Assembly (NCBI RefSeq): GCF_014207135.1
Contig: NZ_JACHCC010000003.1
Location: 408,701 to 472,700, forward strand
Direction of reading: 5' to 3'
DNA: 64,000 bases
DNA from: Pedobacter cryoconitis
GTDB taxonomy: Bacteria > Bacteroidota > Bacteroidia > Sphingobacteriales > Sphingobacteriaceae
A program made the position numbers and the translations under genes. Of this stretch, positions 45,949-54,145 are shown one piece after another. Below the pieces are notes generated by a model. The model saw only the letters and a program-made list of their open reading frames with translations, had not been told where the DNA came from and did no database searches. Positions within the stretch are counted from its first letter, which is position 1. The number at the start of each line of letters is the position of its first letter.

Positions 45949-46644
45949 ATGAAAGAATGCAAAAGCACCTGTGACCTTAATACCTGTTTTTTATGTAAAA
46001 ACTGTCTTTCAGAATGGCTTCCTGCAATTGATAGTCACCGGAAAAACTTTGAAGTTAAAAAGGGAGAACAGATTTTTAAGGAGGGAGACCCTGCAAAGGG
46101 GATTTATTTTATTTATAAAGGGACTGCAAAAGTTCATAAGCGATGGGATAAAGAAAAAGATCTCATTATTCGTTTTGCGAAAAAGGGAGATATGTTAGGT
46201 TACCTTGGATTAGGTAATGATCCGATTTATCCTGTCTCTACGACAGCACTGGAACCAATGGTGGTATGTTATCTGGAAATGACCTTTTTTGAAGCTACAC
46301 TGGCTGTAAATACGGGCTTTACTTATAAACTAATGCGTTTTTTTGCCAATGAATTGCAGGAATCTGAAAAAAGAATGCGAAACCTAGCCCATATGTCAGT
46401 TAAAGCAAGAATCGCACAGGCGTTCCTTGCTTTAAAAGATCAGTTTGGTACAGATCAGAATGGTTTAATTGGTATTGAAGTCACCAAGCAGGATGTATCC
46501 TCTTATGCTGGTGTCTCTTATGAAACTTTATTTAAAGTCAGTCAGGAGCTAGTACAATTGAAAATAATAGAGTTGCAGGGAAAAGCTATAACTATTATTG
46601 ATCCCAAACAACTGTTACAAATTGTAAAAGCAGATAACCAATAA
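45949..46644 (+). CDS. Crp/Fnr-family regulator with cysteine-rich N-terminus
   Basis: A 231-residue regulator from the ATG at 45949; a GTG at 45928 is in frame but has no support. The first 19 residues hold five cysteines (4, 8, 13, 16 and 19 in MKECKSTCDLNTCFLCKNC). A cyclic-nucleotide-type beta-barrel follows (about 25-130, FEVKKGEQIFKEGDPAKGIY), then the dimer helix and a winged helix-turn-helix (EVTKQDVSSYAGVSYETLFK). The cysteine cluster could hold an Fe-S centre as in FNR or sense redox state; this is inference. The gene is divergent from the ClC operon, and several ATATTGTTT motifs lie on both sides of it. Confidence 0.9.
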   Translation: MKECKSTCDLNTCFLCKNCLSEWLPAIDSHRKNFEVKKGEQIFKEGDPAKGIYFIYKGTAKVHKRWDKEKDLIIRFAKKGDMLGYLGLGNDPIYPVSTTALEPMVVCYLEMTFFEATLAVNTGFTYKLMRFFANELQESEKRMRNLAHMSVKARIAQAFLALKDQFGTDQNGLIGIEVTKQDVSSYAGVSYETLFKVSQELVQLKIIELQGKAITIIDPKQLLQIVKADNQ

Positions 46645-46664
46645 TAAGATCCGGACTACGTCAT

Positions 46665-46898
46665 TTAAAGAATGCGCTCGCCTTTTTTTACATGTGAGGA
46701 TATATTGAAAATAAGGCCAATTACAAAAAAGAGACCGCCGCTAAATGTGATCCAGGAGAAAGATTTGATGCCATTTATATTAATCGTCCAGGGATGAGAG
46801 TCTACTGAATTTACATAATTAAGGTTTTTGAATATAAAGGTGCCTAAGATCAAGAGGATAATTCCACCTATCATTAATACTGTTCCTGATTTTTTCAT
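46665..46898 (-). CDS. Small two-helix membrane protein
   Basis: A 77-residue protein from the ATG at 46898; the longer in-frame start at 47012 would add 38 residues with no membrane logic and run across the palindromic sites. It has two membrane helices (about 7-23 and 48-67) around a short loop (VDSHPWTININGIKSFSW). I do not recognise the family. It converges with the Crp/Fnr gene (20-base gap). Its upstream 75 bases contain three ATATTGTTT motifs, so it is a plausible target of that regulator. Confidence 0.65.
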   Translation of the reverse strand: MKKSGTVLMIGGIILLILGTFIFKNLNYVNSVDSHPWTININGIKSFSWITFSGGLFFVIGLIFNISSHVKKGERIL

Positions 46899-46899
46899 G

Positions 46900-46970
46900 A
46901 TATTGTTTGTTTGGTATTTTAATATTGTTTTTTGTAAAAATATATATAAATTATATTGTTTAAACAATAT
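46900..46970. promoter_or_regulatory. Cluster of ATATTGTTT motifs including an 18-bp palindrome
   Basis: ATATTGTTT occurs at 46900-46908, 46922-46930 and 46953-46961, the last as half of the perfect palindrome ATATTGTTTAAACAATAT (46953-46970). All lie upstream of the small membrane-protein gene that begins at 46898 on the minus strand. The clustering suggests multiple operator copies. Confidence 0.55.
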
Positions 46971-47050
46971 TAATGTAAAATTCCTCGAGGAATGTTTTTT
47001 ATGATGTAACACTAAAACAGTACATAATTAAAGCACATTTTAATGTTTAG

Positions 47051-47485
47051 TTATTTTTCAGCGTGTAACCCAATTCTGTTTCCCGCGCTGTCCATAATTA
47101 CGGCAATAAATCCTGGTGGAATTTGCATTTTAGGTGTGATAATCTTTCCTCCTGCCTGCTCTACTTTGTCAAGGACTGTTTGTATAGCTGGACTTGCATT
47201 GATATAAATTAATGTGCCTTGTGATGATGGGTTATTCTCTTCTGATTTCGACAATACGCCAGTCACCCTCCCAGAGGTTGCCTGGATTACATTTGGATTA
47301 TACGGAAAGAAAACACTTTCATCATTTCCATCAATTCGCTTAATCATTTCAAGAGCTAAAATGGTTTCGTAGAAATTTTTTGCTCTTTCAATGTCGGATA
47401 CAGGAATTTCGAACCAAGTCAGGATATTGGTTTCTTCGTCAATTTTTCTTAGTAATTGCTTGCTTGTTTCCACGTTTTTTAACAT
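47051..47485 (-). CDS. VOC-family (glyoxalase/bleomycin-resistance-like) protein
   Basis: A 144-residue protein with one VOC module: LTWFEIPVSDIERAKNFYET at the start of the first beta-alpha-beta-beta-beta unit and GGKIITPKMQIPPGFIAVIM with DSAGNRIGLHAE in the second. VOC proteins bind metals or small molecules in a paired-domain cleft; the role of this subtype is unknown. It lies downstream of a Crp-like gene on the same strand, with a 73-base gap, and may be controlled by it. Confidence 0.88.
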   Translation of the reverse strand: MLKNVETSKQLLRKIDEETNILTWFEIPVSDIERAKNFYETILALEMIKRIDGNDESVFFPYNPNVIQATSGRVTGVLSKSEENNPSSQGTLIYINASPAIQTVLDKVEQAGGKIITPKMQIPPGFIAVIMDSAGNRIGLHAEK

Positions 47486-47558
47486 TTTCTTATTTGTTTT
47501 TGTTCTTTACAAAGGTCAAAAATGTATAGGATTTAATCCTGTGACGATCGTCACAAAA

Positions 47559-48131
47559 TTACACAAGGGTTCTTCGTTTTCGTATCCTGCTTAATGTTTC
47601 CCTTGCTACGCCAAGAAATGATGCAAGTTGTGAAAGTGAAACTCTTTGTAACATGTCAGGATGATTGACTTCTAAGTACTTTAAGCGTTCCTGAGCTGAA
47701 TAAAGTTTGAACAGCGTTGAAAATTCTTCTTGTTTTGAGGCGAATAGACGTATGCAATTACGTCCTAAAGCTTCTATTTCGGCTGTTTCTTTGGCAGCTT
47801 TAAATAATTGCTGTTTGTCAAAAATTACGACTGTTAATGGTTCGCAGGCAATGATATTATATTCTGATTTTTCTCCGCTACCAAAGCTGCTGATGTTTGT
47901 TGCGATGTCATTTTCAAAGAAGAACGCTGTATTTTTTTTTGCTCCGTCAACTTCATAATAACTCTTACAGTAGCCTGAGTCAATATAAAATAAAGAATTG
48001 CAAATCTGTCCTTCATGTAGTAAAAAATCATTCTTCTTAAACTGTTTTTTTGATAACGCAGGTTGTAGTGATTCCCAGCTTTCCTCAGAAAATACAGTTA
48101 GCGAATGAATATATTTTAAAAGATTGTCCAT
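47559..48131 (-). CDS. Crp/Fnr-family transcriptional regulator (cAMP-binding-domain type)
   Basis: A 190-residue regulator. The N-terminal cyclic-nucleotide fold spans about 20-115 (QFKKNDFLLHEGQICNSLFY, then FFFENDIATNISSF). A helix-turn-helix at the C-terminus reads VSLSQLASFLGVARETLSRI. It lacks the cysteine cluster of the Crp/Fnr protein at 45949 and has the shorter form typical of Bacteroidota Crp-like proteins that often control a neighbouring gene. The VOC gene downstream is the likely partner. Confidence 0.9.
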   Translation of the reverse strand: MDNLLKYIHSLTVFSEESWESLQPALSKKQFKKNDFLLHEGQICNSLFYIDSGYCKSYYEVDGAKKNTAFFFENDIATNISSFGSGEKSEYNIIACEPLTVVIFDKQQLFKAAKETAEIEALGRNCIRLFASKQEEFSTLFKLYSAQERLKYLEVNHPDMLQRVSLSQLASFLGVARETLSRIRKRRTLV

Positions 48132-48271
48132 CTATAATCAGGGTGAAACACGCGTAATTAATAAGTACGCATAGCTTTTTAATATTTGTGATGTAATTTA
48201 TTGATTCTTTACAAGAATATAAAACTATCCCGAATAGGATATGGTTTCTGAGGTTAGATTATCTCTGGAAC

Positions 48272-48389
48272 GGATTAGCTCGCTGCGCTCGCTGATCCCT
48301 GAGGGGGGGGGCTTCAAACAAAAATGCGTCGCTGCGCTCCTGTCATTTTTTGTTTTTATCAAGCCTTGCGCTTGCAGCGCAGAACTTGA
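48272..48389. repeat. Cluster of three GC-rich hairpins (REP-like)
   Basis: Three adjacent hairpins lie in otherwise AT-rich DNA. The first pairs GGATTAGC (48272-48279) with GCTGATCC (48291-48298). The second pairs AAACAAAAATG (48316-48326) with CATTTTTTGTTT (48344-48355). The third is TCAAG...CTTGA (48359-48389) with an inner TGCGCT-TGC-AGCGCA stem. The core GCTGCGCTC occurs in the first two. A run of nine G's lies at 48303-48311. Confidence 0.7.
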
Positions 48390-48398
48390 TTTAAAACA

Positions 48399-48428
48399 AA
48401 AAATGCCACCCTATCGGGTAGCATTTTT
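48399..48428 (-). terminator. Intrinsic terminator of the tRNA-Ser gene
   Basis: AAAAATGC (48399-48406) pairs with GCATTTTT (48421-48428), with an inner ACCC/GGGT stem and the loop TATC. In the minus direction the stem follows the tRNA 3' end by a few bases and is succeeded by a T-rich tract. Confidence 0.8.
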
Positions 48429-48431
48429 GTT

Positions 48432-48521
48432 TGGCGGAGAGTGGGGGATTCGAACCCGCGGACCCTTTGACAGGTCAACAGTTTTCAAGACTGCCTCAAT
48501 CGACCACTCTGACAACTCTCC
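48432..48521 (-). tRNA. tRNA-Ser (anticodon UGA), CCA encoded
   Basis: On the minus strand the acceptor GGAGAGT pairs with ACTCTCC, followed by discriminator G and an encoded CCA (48432-48434). The anticodon loop CTTGAAA (stem GCAGT/ACTGT) gives anticodon TGA for serine. A long variable arm (about TTGACCTGTCAA, then the T arm with GGTTCGAATCC) is the class II feature of serine tRNAs. Confidence 0.95.
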
Positions 48522-48617
48522 GCGACAAAAGTACAAATACCTCTTGATTATGCAAACAATGATGTTGATTTTTTAACAGAAAATTCATAACTAATTAAAA
48601 CAGAGATAGAAAAACTT

Positions 48618-49607
48618 CTATTTGCTTGTTTTTTGGGTCTGAGAAGTGCCTTTTTTGAACAAATTAAAGGGCTGTTTGATGATTTTAACGCTGCGTTTAG
48701 AGACGTCAACGCTCACATTCAGCTCAAAACCGATTAAAAGTATCAGAGAATTGAGGTATAACCAGATCATAATTACGATCAGTGTGCCTATGGAGCCGTA
48801 TACTTTATTGTAAGAACCAAAGTGATTAATGTAGAAGGAAAATCCCCAGATGGTGAGGAAAGCAAGAATAGTTGCCAGCCATGATCCGGGACTAAAGAAT
48901 GTCCATTTCTTGGTGTTGGCAGGACCATATCTGTAAAGGATAGAAATAGTGACAAAATAAAGGATACCCAATAATGCCCACCTGGATAAATCAATAAGGT
49001 AAGCAATAAAATGCCCCTTGATATGAAGTCCTTTATTGATGTAATTTAAAGCGAGTTCACCCAGGGTCATCGCACCTATGGTAATGATCAGGGAAATGGC
49101 GAGCACTACGGTAAGAACCAGAGCAATCAGACGCTGTTTAAGCCATGTTCTGGTTTCTCTGACCAGTGATGACTTATTAAAGGCGTTCATCAGACTGTGC
49201 ATGCCGTTAGTGGCGAAAAATACGGAGAGCACGATACCGAAGGATAGTAATTTCCCATTCTGGATTTTGATAATTTCGGACAGGGTCGATTCAAAAGCCT
49301 TAAAAGCCTGGGAAGGAAGAATAAGTTGTAGTAACACCATCAGCTGATCCTGAAAACCAATGCGTTTTGGAATAAAGGGAATCAGGGTAAAAAGAAAGAT
49401 GATACCAGGGAAAATAGCCAGCATAAAGGTGTAGGCCAGGGAAGAGGCTTTATTCACTAATTCCTGTTTGCCAAGCTCCCTGAAAAAGAAGGAAGCTACG
49501 GTGTAAAGGGGAATAGGGCTAAATCCGGGGGCAACATAAACTTTTGTCCAGTCTATAAATAAGGAATATAGCCTAATCTTTAGAAGATGTTTGTGTACCC
49601 AATTCAT
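48618..49607 (-). CDS. YihY/BrkB-family inner-membrane protein
   Basis: A 329-residue protein with six predicted membrane helices (about 55-315). Family features are KASSLAYTFMLAIFPGIIFL near the start of the first helices, and YGPANTKKWTFFSPGSWLAT. YGSIGTLIVIMIWLYLNSLI comes near the last helix. BrkB/YihY proteins are widespread inner-membrane proteins with no settled transport role. The thioesterase gene ends 9 bases upstream on the same strand, so they are probably cotranscribed. Confidence 0.93.
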   Translation of the reverse strand: MNWVHKHLLKIRLYSLFIDWTKVYVAPGFSPIPLYTVASFFFRELGKQELVNKASSLAYTFMLAIFPGIIFLFTLIPFIPKRIGFQDQLMVLLQLILPSQAFKAFESTLSEIIKIQNGKLLSFGIVLSVFFATNGMHSLMNAFNKSSLVRETRTWLKQRLIALVLTVVLAISLIITIGAMTLGELALNYINKGLHIKGHFIAYLIDLSRWALLGILYFVTISILYRYGPANTKKWTFFSPGSWLATILAFLTIWGFSFYINHFGSYNKVYGSIGTLIVIMIWLYLNSLILLIGFELNVSVDVSKRSVKIIKQPFNLFKKGTSQTQKTSK

Positions 49608-49616
49608 TCATTAAAT

Positions 49617-50024
49617 CTAGTGATAATATTTTGCGATCCTTTCCATAAAATAGTCAGGAGGAGCGCAGGGTTTCTTTTTGTCCATGTCAAAGAATACCAG
49701 TGTGGTAGATCCGATGTTAATGAGTTCTTCGTCTTCGTTGAACAACTCATAATCGAATATGATACGTACCCCTGGTAATGTTTTGACGGTAGTTCTGATG
49801 GTGAGTTCCTGATCGTATAATGCAGGTTTGATGAATTTACATTTCAGTTCGAGCAGGGGTAACATGACCCCTGACTCTTCCATTTTACCGTAAGTCATCC
49901 CGAGGCTGCGTAACATCTCTACGCGGCCTACTTCGTAATATTGGGCATAATTTCCGTTGTAAACGTAGCCCATCTGATCAGTCTCACTATATCTTACTCT
50001 GATCTTAGTATCGTGTGTATACAT
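49617..50024 (-). CDS. Acyl-CoA thioesterase (4HBT hot-dog fold)
   Basis: A 135-residue single hot-dog domain. The YbgC/4HBT landmark RYSETDQMGYVYNGNYAQYY (about 10-29) holds the catalytic-type Asp and the Asn/Tyr that shape the CoA site. Relatives hydrolyse short-chain or hydroxy-acyl-CoA thioesters. It follows the mltG gene by 2 bases and is not obviously linked to it by pathway. A second, different 4HBT gene lies at 55565-55984. Confidence 0.9.
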   Translation of the reverse strand: MYTHDTKIRVRYSETDQMGYVYNGNYAQYYEVGRVEMLRSLGMTYGKMEESGVMLPLLELKCKFIKPALYDQELTIRTTVKTLPGVRIIFDYELFNEDEELINIGSTTLVFFDMDKKKPCAPPDYFMERIAKYYH

Positions 50025-50026
50025 GC

Positions 50027-51082
50027 CTATTTGAAAATATTGCGTTTGTCTAAGGCTGCTCTGTAGGCTTTTGCATTTACTTCATGCTGTGCTTTGGTTT
50101 CTGCAAAAGCGTGGTATCCTGAGAAATCTGCTTTAGCGCACATATAAATGTAATTGTTATGGTCATGGTTTAAAACAGCGTCAATAGCATTGATACTTGG
50201 CATCATGATCGGGCCCGGAGGTAAACCAGCGTATTTATAAGTGTTATACTTAGATTCTATACGTAATAATGGGCCGGTTACTCTTTTTACAGTGAAATCG
50301 CCGTTGGCAAAAATTACCGTCGGGTCTGCCTGTAACAAAATGCCTTTGTTTAAACGGTTCAGATATAATCCGGCAATAATAGGCATCTCCTTGTCGTAAA
50401 GGGCTTCTCCATCCACAATCGAAGCCAGAATAGTTACCTGCTGAGGGCTTAAATTCAGGGCTGCTGCCTTTTGTTTACGGGATGCATTCCAGAACTTATC
50501 GTATTCTTTCTGCATTTTGTTAAAGAACTCTAAAGGGGTGATGTTCCAGTACATGTCATAAGTGTTCGGGATGAACATCGTATAACTGTTATCTGTGGTA
50601 AAACCGTATTTTTCTACTAATGCAGCTGAGTCAAGAACTTTGATGAAGGCCATTGAATCGGCTTCAAGGCTTTTAGAAAGATAGGCTGCAAATTCCTCTT
50701 TTTTCCTGATGTTATGGAATTTTAAACTCACAGGGTCCTGGTTTCCGGCTTTGATCATATTGATCAGGCTGCGGTTGTTCATTCCTTTAGCCAGTTTATA
50801 GCGTCCTGGTTTTAAACGGTCAGCCAGATCCATCTTAGCAGCTGCCTGGCTAAAGCTTTCGGCATCTAGCAGCAGATCTTTGCTTTTGATTTCCTGAAAC
50901 AGGTTTTCTATTGTAGAGCCTGTCTTAATGTACAGGTGTTTTTCTTTACCGCTGATGTTAGGAGCGAAGTAAATTTTATATTGTTTCAGACCGAAAAATC
51001 CTCCTACAGCAAGGACGATTAAGCTGGCAATCAATACTATTTTAGTACTCTTTTTTGGTTCTTTGGTGGTTTCAGTAGTCAT
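50027..51082 (-). CDS. mltG: Endolytic murein transglycosylase MltG
   Basis: A 351-residue protein anchored by one N-terminal helix (about 15-33). A LysM-like small domain (about 42-115, with GRYKLAKGMN) precedes the YceG catalytic domain. It contains the active-site segment TILASIVDGEALYDKEMPII with its catalytic glutamate, YLNRLNKGILLQADPTVIFA and YAGLPPGPIMMPSINAIDAV, which end the family signature. It cleaves nascent glycan strands and probably ends their synthesis. It lies 19 bases downstream of the PASTA-protein gene. Confidence 0.95.
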   Translation of the reverse strand: MTTETTKEPKKSTKIVLIASLIVLAVGGFFGLKQYKIYFAPNISGKEKHLYIKTGSTIENLFQEIKSKDLLLDAESFSQAAAKMDLADRLKPGRYKLAKGMNNRSLINMIKAGNQDPVSLKFHNIRKKEEFAAYLSKSLEADSMAFIKVLDSAALVEKYGFTTDNSYTMFIPNTYDMYWNITPLEFFNKMQKEYDKFWNASRKQKAAALNLSPQQVTILASIVDGEALYDKEMPIIAGLYLNRLNKGILLQADPTVIFANGDFTVKRVTGPLLRIESKYNTYKYAGLPPGPIMMPSINAIDAVLNHDHNNYIYMCAKADFSGYHAFAETKAQHEVNAKAYRAALDKRNIFK

Positions 51083-51101
51083 AGAGAATTTGAAATTCTA
51101 A

Positions 51102-51869
51102 TTATTTTTTATTGGATAGGGTGATATTGATCGGGGTACCAATTTTAACTTTTGATACTGAATCTGTCAATGCAGGGCTCTGCGCAACAATAACAGCATT
51201 TGCCGTGTCGGTAATTGCACCTTCATAGGTAATTGTTCCAAGTTTCAGATTCGAACCTCTCAATGAGAATGCAGCTTCACCTTTAGTAAAACCTAAAAGG
51301 GCCGGGATATCTACATCTTCATTTCCTCTGCCGTCACCCAGTAACATATCTATTTTAGAGCCTTTAGGAATCACGTCACCTGGTTTGATAGCTTGTCCGC
51401 CGAAGGAAACCTCCAGTACGACATCTTTACTGATATCAGCCTTGTATACTGTATCGCCTACTTTTAAACCAAAACTATGGATGATTGACTGTGCCTCAAT
51501 AAATGATTTGAACTGGATCTCAGGGAATTTTACATTAGGTGCCTGAGCAGTATTTATAGTCAGATAGATCGTTCTGTTGTCTTTTACAAAAGTATTAGCT
51601 TCTGGATCCTGATCAATTACCGTACCCGGAGGCATATCCATAATATAGACAGAATCTACCTCATAACGCAAACCCAGGTCTTCGAGTTTGGATACAGCCT
51701 GGTTAAAGGATAAGCCTTTTACAGCTGGTACATTTAAGCCCTGACCATGTTTGGTATAATAGCGTAAACTGAAAAAAGCAATAAACAAGAGTATAGCCAC
51801 AGTGGCGATGGCTGCAAGGAGATTGTTCCTGAATGATTTAGTTTGTAAGTAATTGATGAATTTTGCCAT
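51102..51869 (-). CDS. PASTA-domain membrane protein (no kinase domain)
   Basis: A 255-residue protein with one N-terminal membrane helix (about 15-35) and three PASTA repeats (about 40-110, 111-180 and 185-253). Examples are LNVPAVKGLSFNQAVSKLED and VDIPALLGFTKGEAAFSLRG. PASTA domains bind peptidoglycan or its precursors, usually as the outer part of Ser/Thr kinases or penicillin-binding proteins, but no such domain is fused here. The gene precedes mltG and is divergent from ddl, which places it among cell-wall genes. On the minus strand a TAAATTTG -7-like element lies upstream (51901-51908), without a matching TTG. Confidence 0.92.
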   Translation of the reverse strand: MAKFINYLQTKSFRNNLLAAIATVAILLFIAFFSLRYYTKHGQGLNVPAVKGLSFNQAVSKLEDLGLRYEVDSVYIMDMPPGTVIDQDPEANTFVKDNRTIYLTINTAQAPNVKFPEIQFKSFIEAQSIIHSFGLKVGDTVYKADISKDVVLEVSFGGQAIKPGDVIPKGSKIDMLLGDGRGNEDVDIPALLGFTKGEAAFSLRGSNLKLGTITYEGAITDTANAVIVAQSPALTDSVSKVKIGTPINITLSNKK

Positions 51870-52068
51870 TTAATTATTTTGTGTGCCTTGTAATTTCGTC
51901 CAAATTTAGACTAAAAATATATTTTATCGGAATTTAAATGAGATCTGAATAAACTATTTTGATATTTTTGAGCCGTATCTTATCGTTTAATCTGATTAAT
52001 CAGGAATATCCGGTATGAAATCTATAAGTATAAAGGCTTCATAACGGAGATTAAAGAAATATATTTTT

Positions 52069-53055
52069 ATGAAGAAAATAATAGCCTTGCTAACTGGCGG
52101 CACAACTGGAGAATGGGTAATATCAGTAAAAAGCGCAGCAACCATAGCGCATAACCTTGATCCGGATAAATTTGAAGTCTATAAAATTATGCTTACGCAG
52201 CAGGGATGGTTCTATGAACCGGTTGATTCTGTAAAGATTGAAGTAGACAGAAATGACTTTTCACTGGTCTATAACGGCCGAAAAATAACCTTTGACGGTG
52301 TTTTTATTGCAATCCATGGTGCCCCGGGTGAAGATGGGAAATTGCAGGGCTATTTTGATATGCTCGGCCTTCCTTATACGACCTGCGACGCACTGACTTC
52401 GGCGGTAACGATGAATAAAGGGTATACCAAAGCAATTGTTCAGGATATTCCAAATCTGTTTATTGCTAAATCTGCGCAGATTTTTAAAGGTACACCTTAT
52501 AGTCTTTCGGATATAAAAAATGGACTCAACCTGCCTTATTTTGTGAAACCGAATAATGGAGGAAGCAGTATAGGTATGAGTAAGGTGAAAAATCAATATG
52601 ATCTTCAGGGAGCAATTGATAAAGCGTTTAAAGAAGATACGCAACTCCTGATTGAAGAATTTATCGAAGGCCGGGAGTTTACGGTTGGTGTCGTGAAGCT
52701 GGATGGTAAAATAGTTGTTTTACCCGCAACTGAAGTGGAAACAGCGAAAGAATTCTTCGATTTTGAAGCGAAATATACACCAGGTGTAGCCACGGAAACT
52801 ACGCCGGCGCCATTGCGTCCTGAAACGCGTTTAAGGATAGAAGAGATTGCAACTGCTGTGTATTCTAAATTGAATTGCAGGGGAGTAGTCAGAATTGATT
52901 TTATTCTGGTTGGTGATGAAGGCGATTTCTACTTTATTGAAATCAACACGATTCCGGGACAGACGGCTACAAGCTTTATTCCTCAGCAGGTAGCTGCATA
53001 TGGAATGAAACTCAATAACTTTTATACTAAACTGATTAAGGAAACCATCGGTTAA
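52069..53055 (+). CDS. ddl: D-alanine--D-alanine ligase
   Basis: A 328-residue ATP-grasp enzyme. The N-terminal glycine loop reads GGTTGEWVISVKSA in place of the usual GGxSxEhxVS, retaining Glu and Ser. IHGAPGEDGKLQGYFDMLGL (about 84-103) fits the Ddl alanine-binding block. KPNNGGSSIGMSKV holds the ATP-binding Lys, and the late RIDFILVGDEGDFYFIEINT and PGQTATSFIPQQ carry the Mg ligands and the omega-loop. It joins two D-alanines for peptidoglycan precursors. The divergent PASTA/mltG operon is also cell-wall related. Confidence 0.95.
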   Translation: MKKIIALLTGGTTGEWVISVKSAATIAHNLDPDKFEVYKIMLTQQGWFYEPVDSVKIEVDRNDFSLVYNGRKITFDGVFIAIHGAPGEDGKLQGYFDMLGLPYTTCDALTSAVTMNKGYTKAIVQDIPNLFIAKSAQIFKGTPYSLSDIKNGLNLPYFVKPNNGGSSIGMSKVKNQYDLQGAIDKAFKEDTQLLIEEFIEGREFTVGVVKLDGKIVVLPATEVETAKEFFDFEAKYTPGVATETTPAPLRPETRLRIEEIATAVYSKLNCRGVVRIDFILVGDEGDFYFIEINTIPGQTATSFIPQQVAAYGMKLNNFYTKLIKETIG

Positions 53056-53060
53056 GTAAC

Positions 53061-53642
53061 ATGTATAGTCAGTATTTAGCAGAGCACGATTTTAAAATCA
53101 CTGTTTATAAAAAGGGGGATGTGATTTACGAGCCAGGGCAACTGCCGAGATATGTTTATTTTATCAAAAGCGGAGAGGTCAGAATGGCGACTGTAAATCA
53201 TGATGGAAGAGAATTCATACAGGGGATCTTTAAATCGAGGCAGCACTTTGGCGAACCGGCTTTATTGCTGGATCGCCCTTACCTGGCTTTTACCATCGCT
53301 TCAAAGGATTCGGAAGTCATTCAGCTGGATAAGGCTGCCTTTCTGAAGATGATTGAAGAACACAGATCTTTCAGCATGGACCTGATTATGACAATGAGCA
53401 GACGCTTGTTTTATAAGTCTATGATGCTGGAAGAACTGGCCAATGAGCAGGCTGAACACCGGCTGCATACGCTGATTAATTATCTGTGTCAGGATATGGA
53501 GAAGGGTGCTTTACTGAATGTTACGCGGCAAACACTGGCGGATATGAGTGGTTTAAGAGTGGAAACGGTGATTCGGACCATCAGGAAACTAGCTGCCTCA
53601 GGTGAGCTGAAACTTATCCGGGGCAAGATTGTTAAGCTATAG
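53061..53642 (+). CDS. Crp/Fnr-family transcriptional regulator
   Basis: A 193-residue regulator starting 5 bases after ddl. The nucleotide-type barrel covers about 10-120 (ITVYKKGDVIYEPGQLPRYV, then GIFKSRQHFGEPALLLDRPY). A dimer helix follows, then a winged helix-turn-helix (NVTRQTLADMSGLRVETVIR) with the recognition helix in ETVIRTIRKLAASGELKLIR. It is probably cotranscribed with ddl. The signal it senses is unknown. It is the third Crp/Fnr protein in this window. Confidence 0.91.
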   Translation: MYSQYLAEHDFKITVYKKGDVIYEPGQLPRYVYFIKSGEVRMATVNHDGREFIQGIFKSRQHFGEPALLLDRPYLAFTIASKDSEVIQLDKAAFLKMIEEHRSFSMDLIMTMSRRLFYKSMMLEELANEQAEHRLHTLINYLCQDMEKGALLNVTRQTLADMSGLRVETVIRTIRKLAASGELKLIRGKIVKL

Positions 53643-53719
53643 TATGATGTAGATCATAAATTTGACGGATTATAATGGTTAATTTTGTATATTAATTATT
53701 ACGAATAAACATTAACGTT

Positions 53720-54145
53720 ATGGCACCTATTTCAAAACTAGAAGCAGTCATCCAGTGTAAATGCCCAAGATGCAGGCAAGGAAATATCTTTCCAGGTAAA
53801 ATGTACTCTTTTTCGTTTAAAGGGCAGGTAACAAATGAATATTGCCCGCATTGTAATCTTCGTTTTGAAAGAGAACCGGGATTCTTTTATGTGGCGATGT
53901 TTATCAGTTATGCCATGAATGTCGCTGAAATGATTACAGCAGCTGTGGCAACTTATATTTTAGGTCTGCCGCTGGTTTATGATAATCTATGGTATTATAT
54001 AGGTATTCTACTGATTACAGTATTTATATTTTCCCCGTTTAACTACCGTTATTCAAGAGTAATGCTTCTGCATTGGTTAACTCCTGGTTTGGGCTATATT
54101 CCTGGCAGTGGCGATGAACCGGTAAATACGATTAAATCTGCTTAG
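53720..54145 (+). CDS. DUF983-family membrane protein with zinc ribbon
   Basis: A 141-residue protein. The N-terminal zinc ribbon has CKCPRCRQGNIF and YCPHCNLRFEREPGFF, giving CxxC pairs at about 16-19 and 43-46. Two membrane helices follow (about 56-80 and 92-112). DUF983 members are common in Bacteroidota and their role is unknown. The stop overlaps the convergent MATE gene by 14 bases. A TAATTTTG -7-like sequence (53680-53687) is upstream, but the TTG spacing is short. Confidence 0.93.
   Translation: MAPISKLEAVIQCKCPRCRQGNIFPGKMYSFSFKGQVTNEYCPHCNLRFEREPGFFYVAMFISYAMNVAEMITAAVATYILGLPLVYDNLWYYIGILLITVFIFSPFNYRYSRVMLLHWLTPGLGYIPGSGDEPVNTIKSA

Noticed and set aside
46980..46993. The palindrome ATTCCTCGAGGAAT as a terminator
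   Set aside because: It has no loop, is short and is not placed at the end of a gene in a fitting direction.
48241..48576. A 111-codon plus-strand open frame
   Set aside because: It runs through the hairpin cluster and the whole tRNA-Ser gene, so it is not a protein gene.
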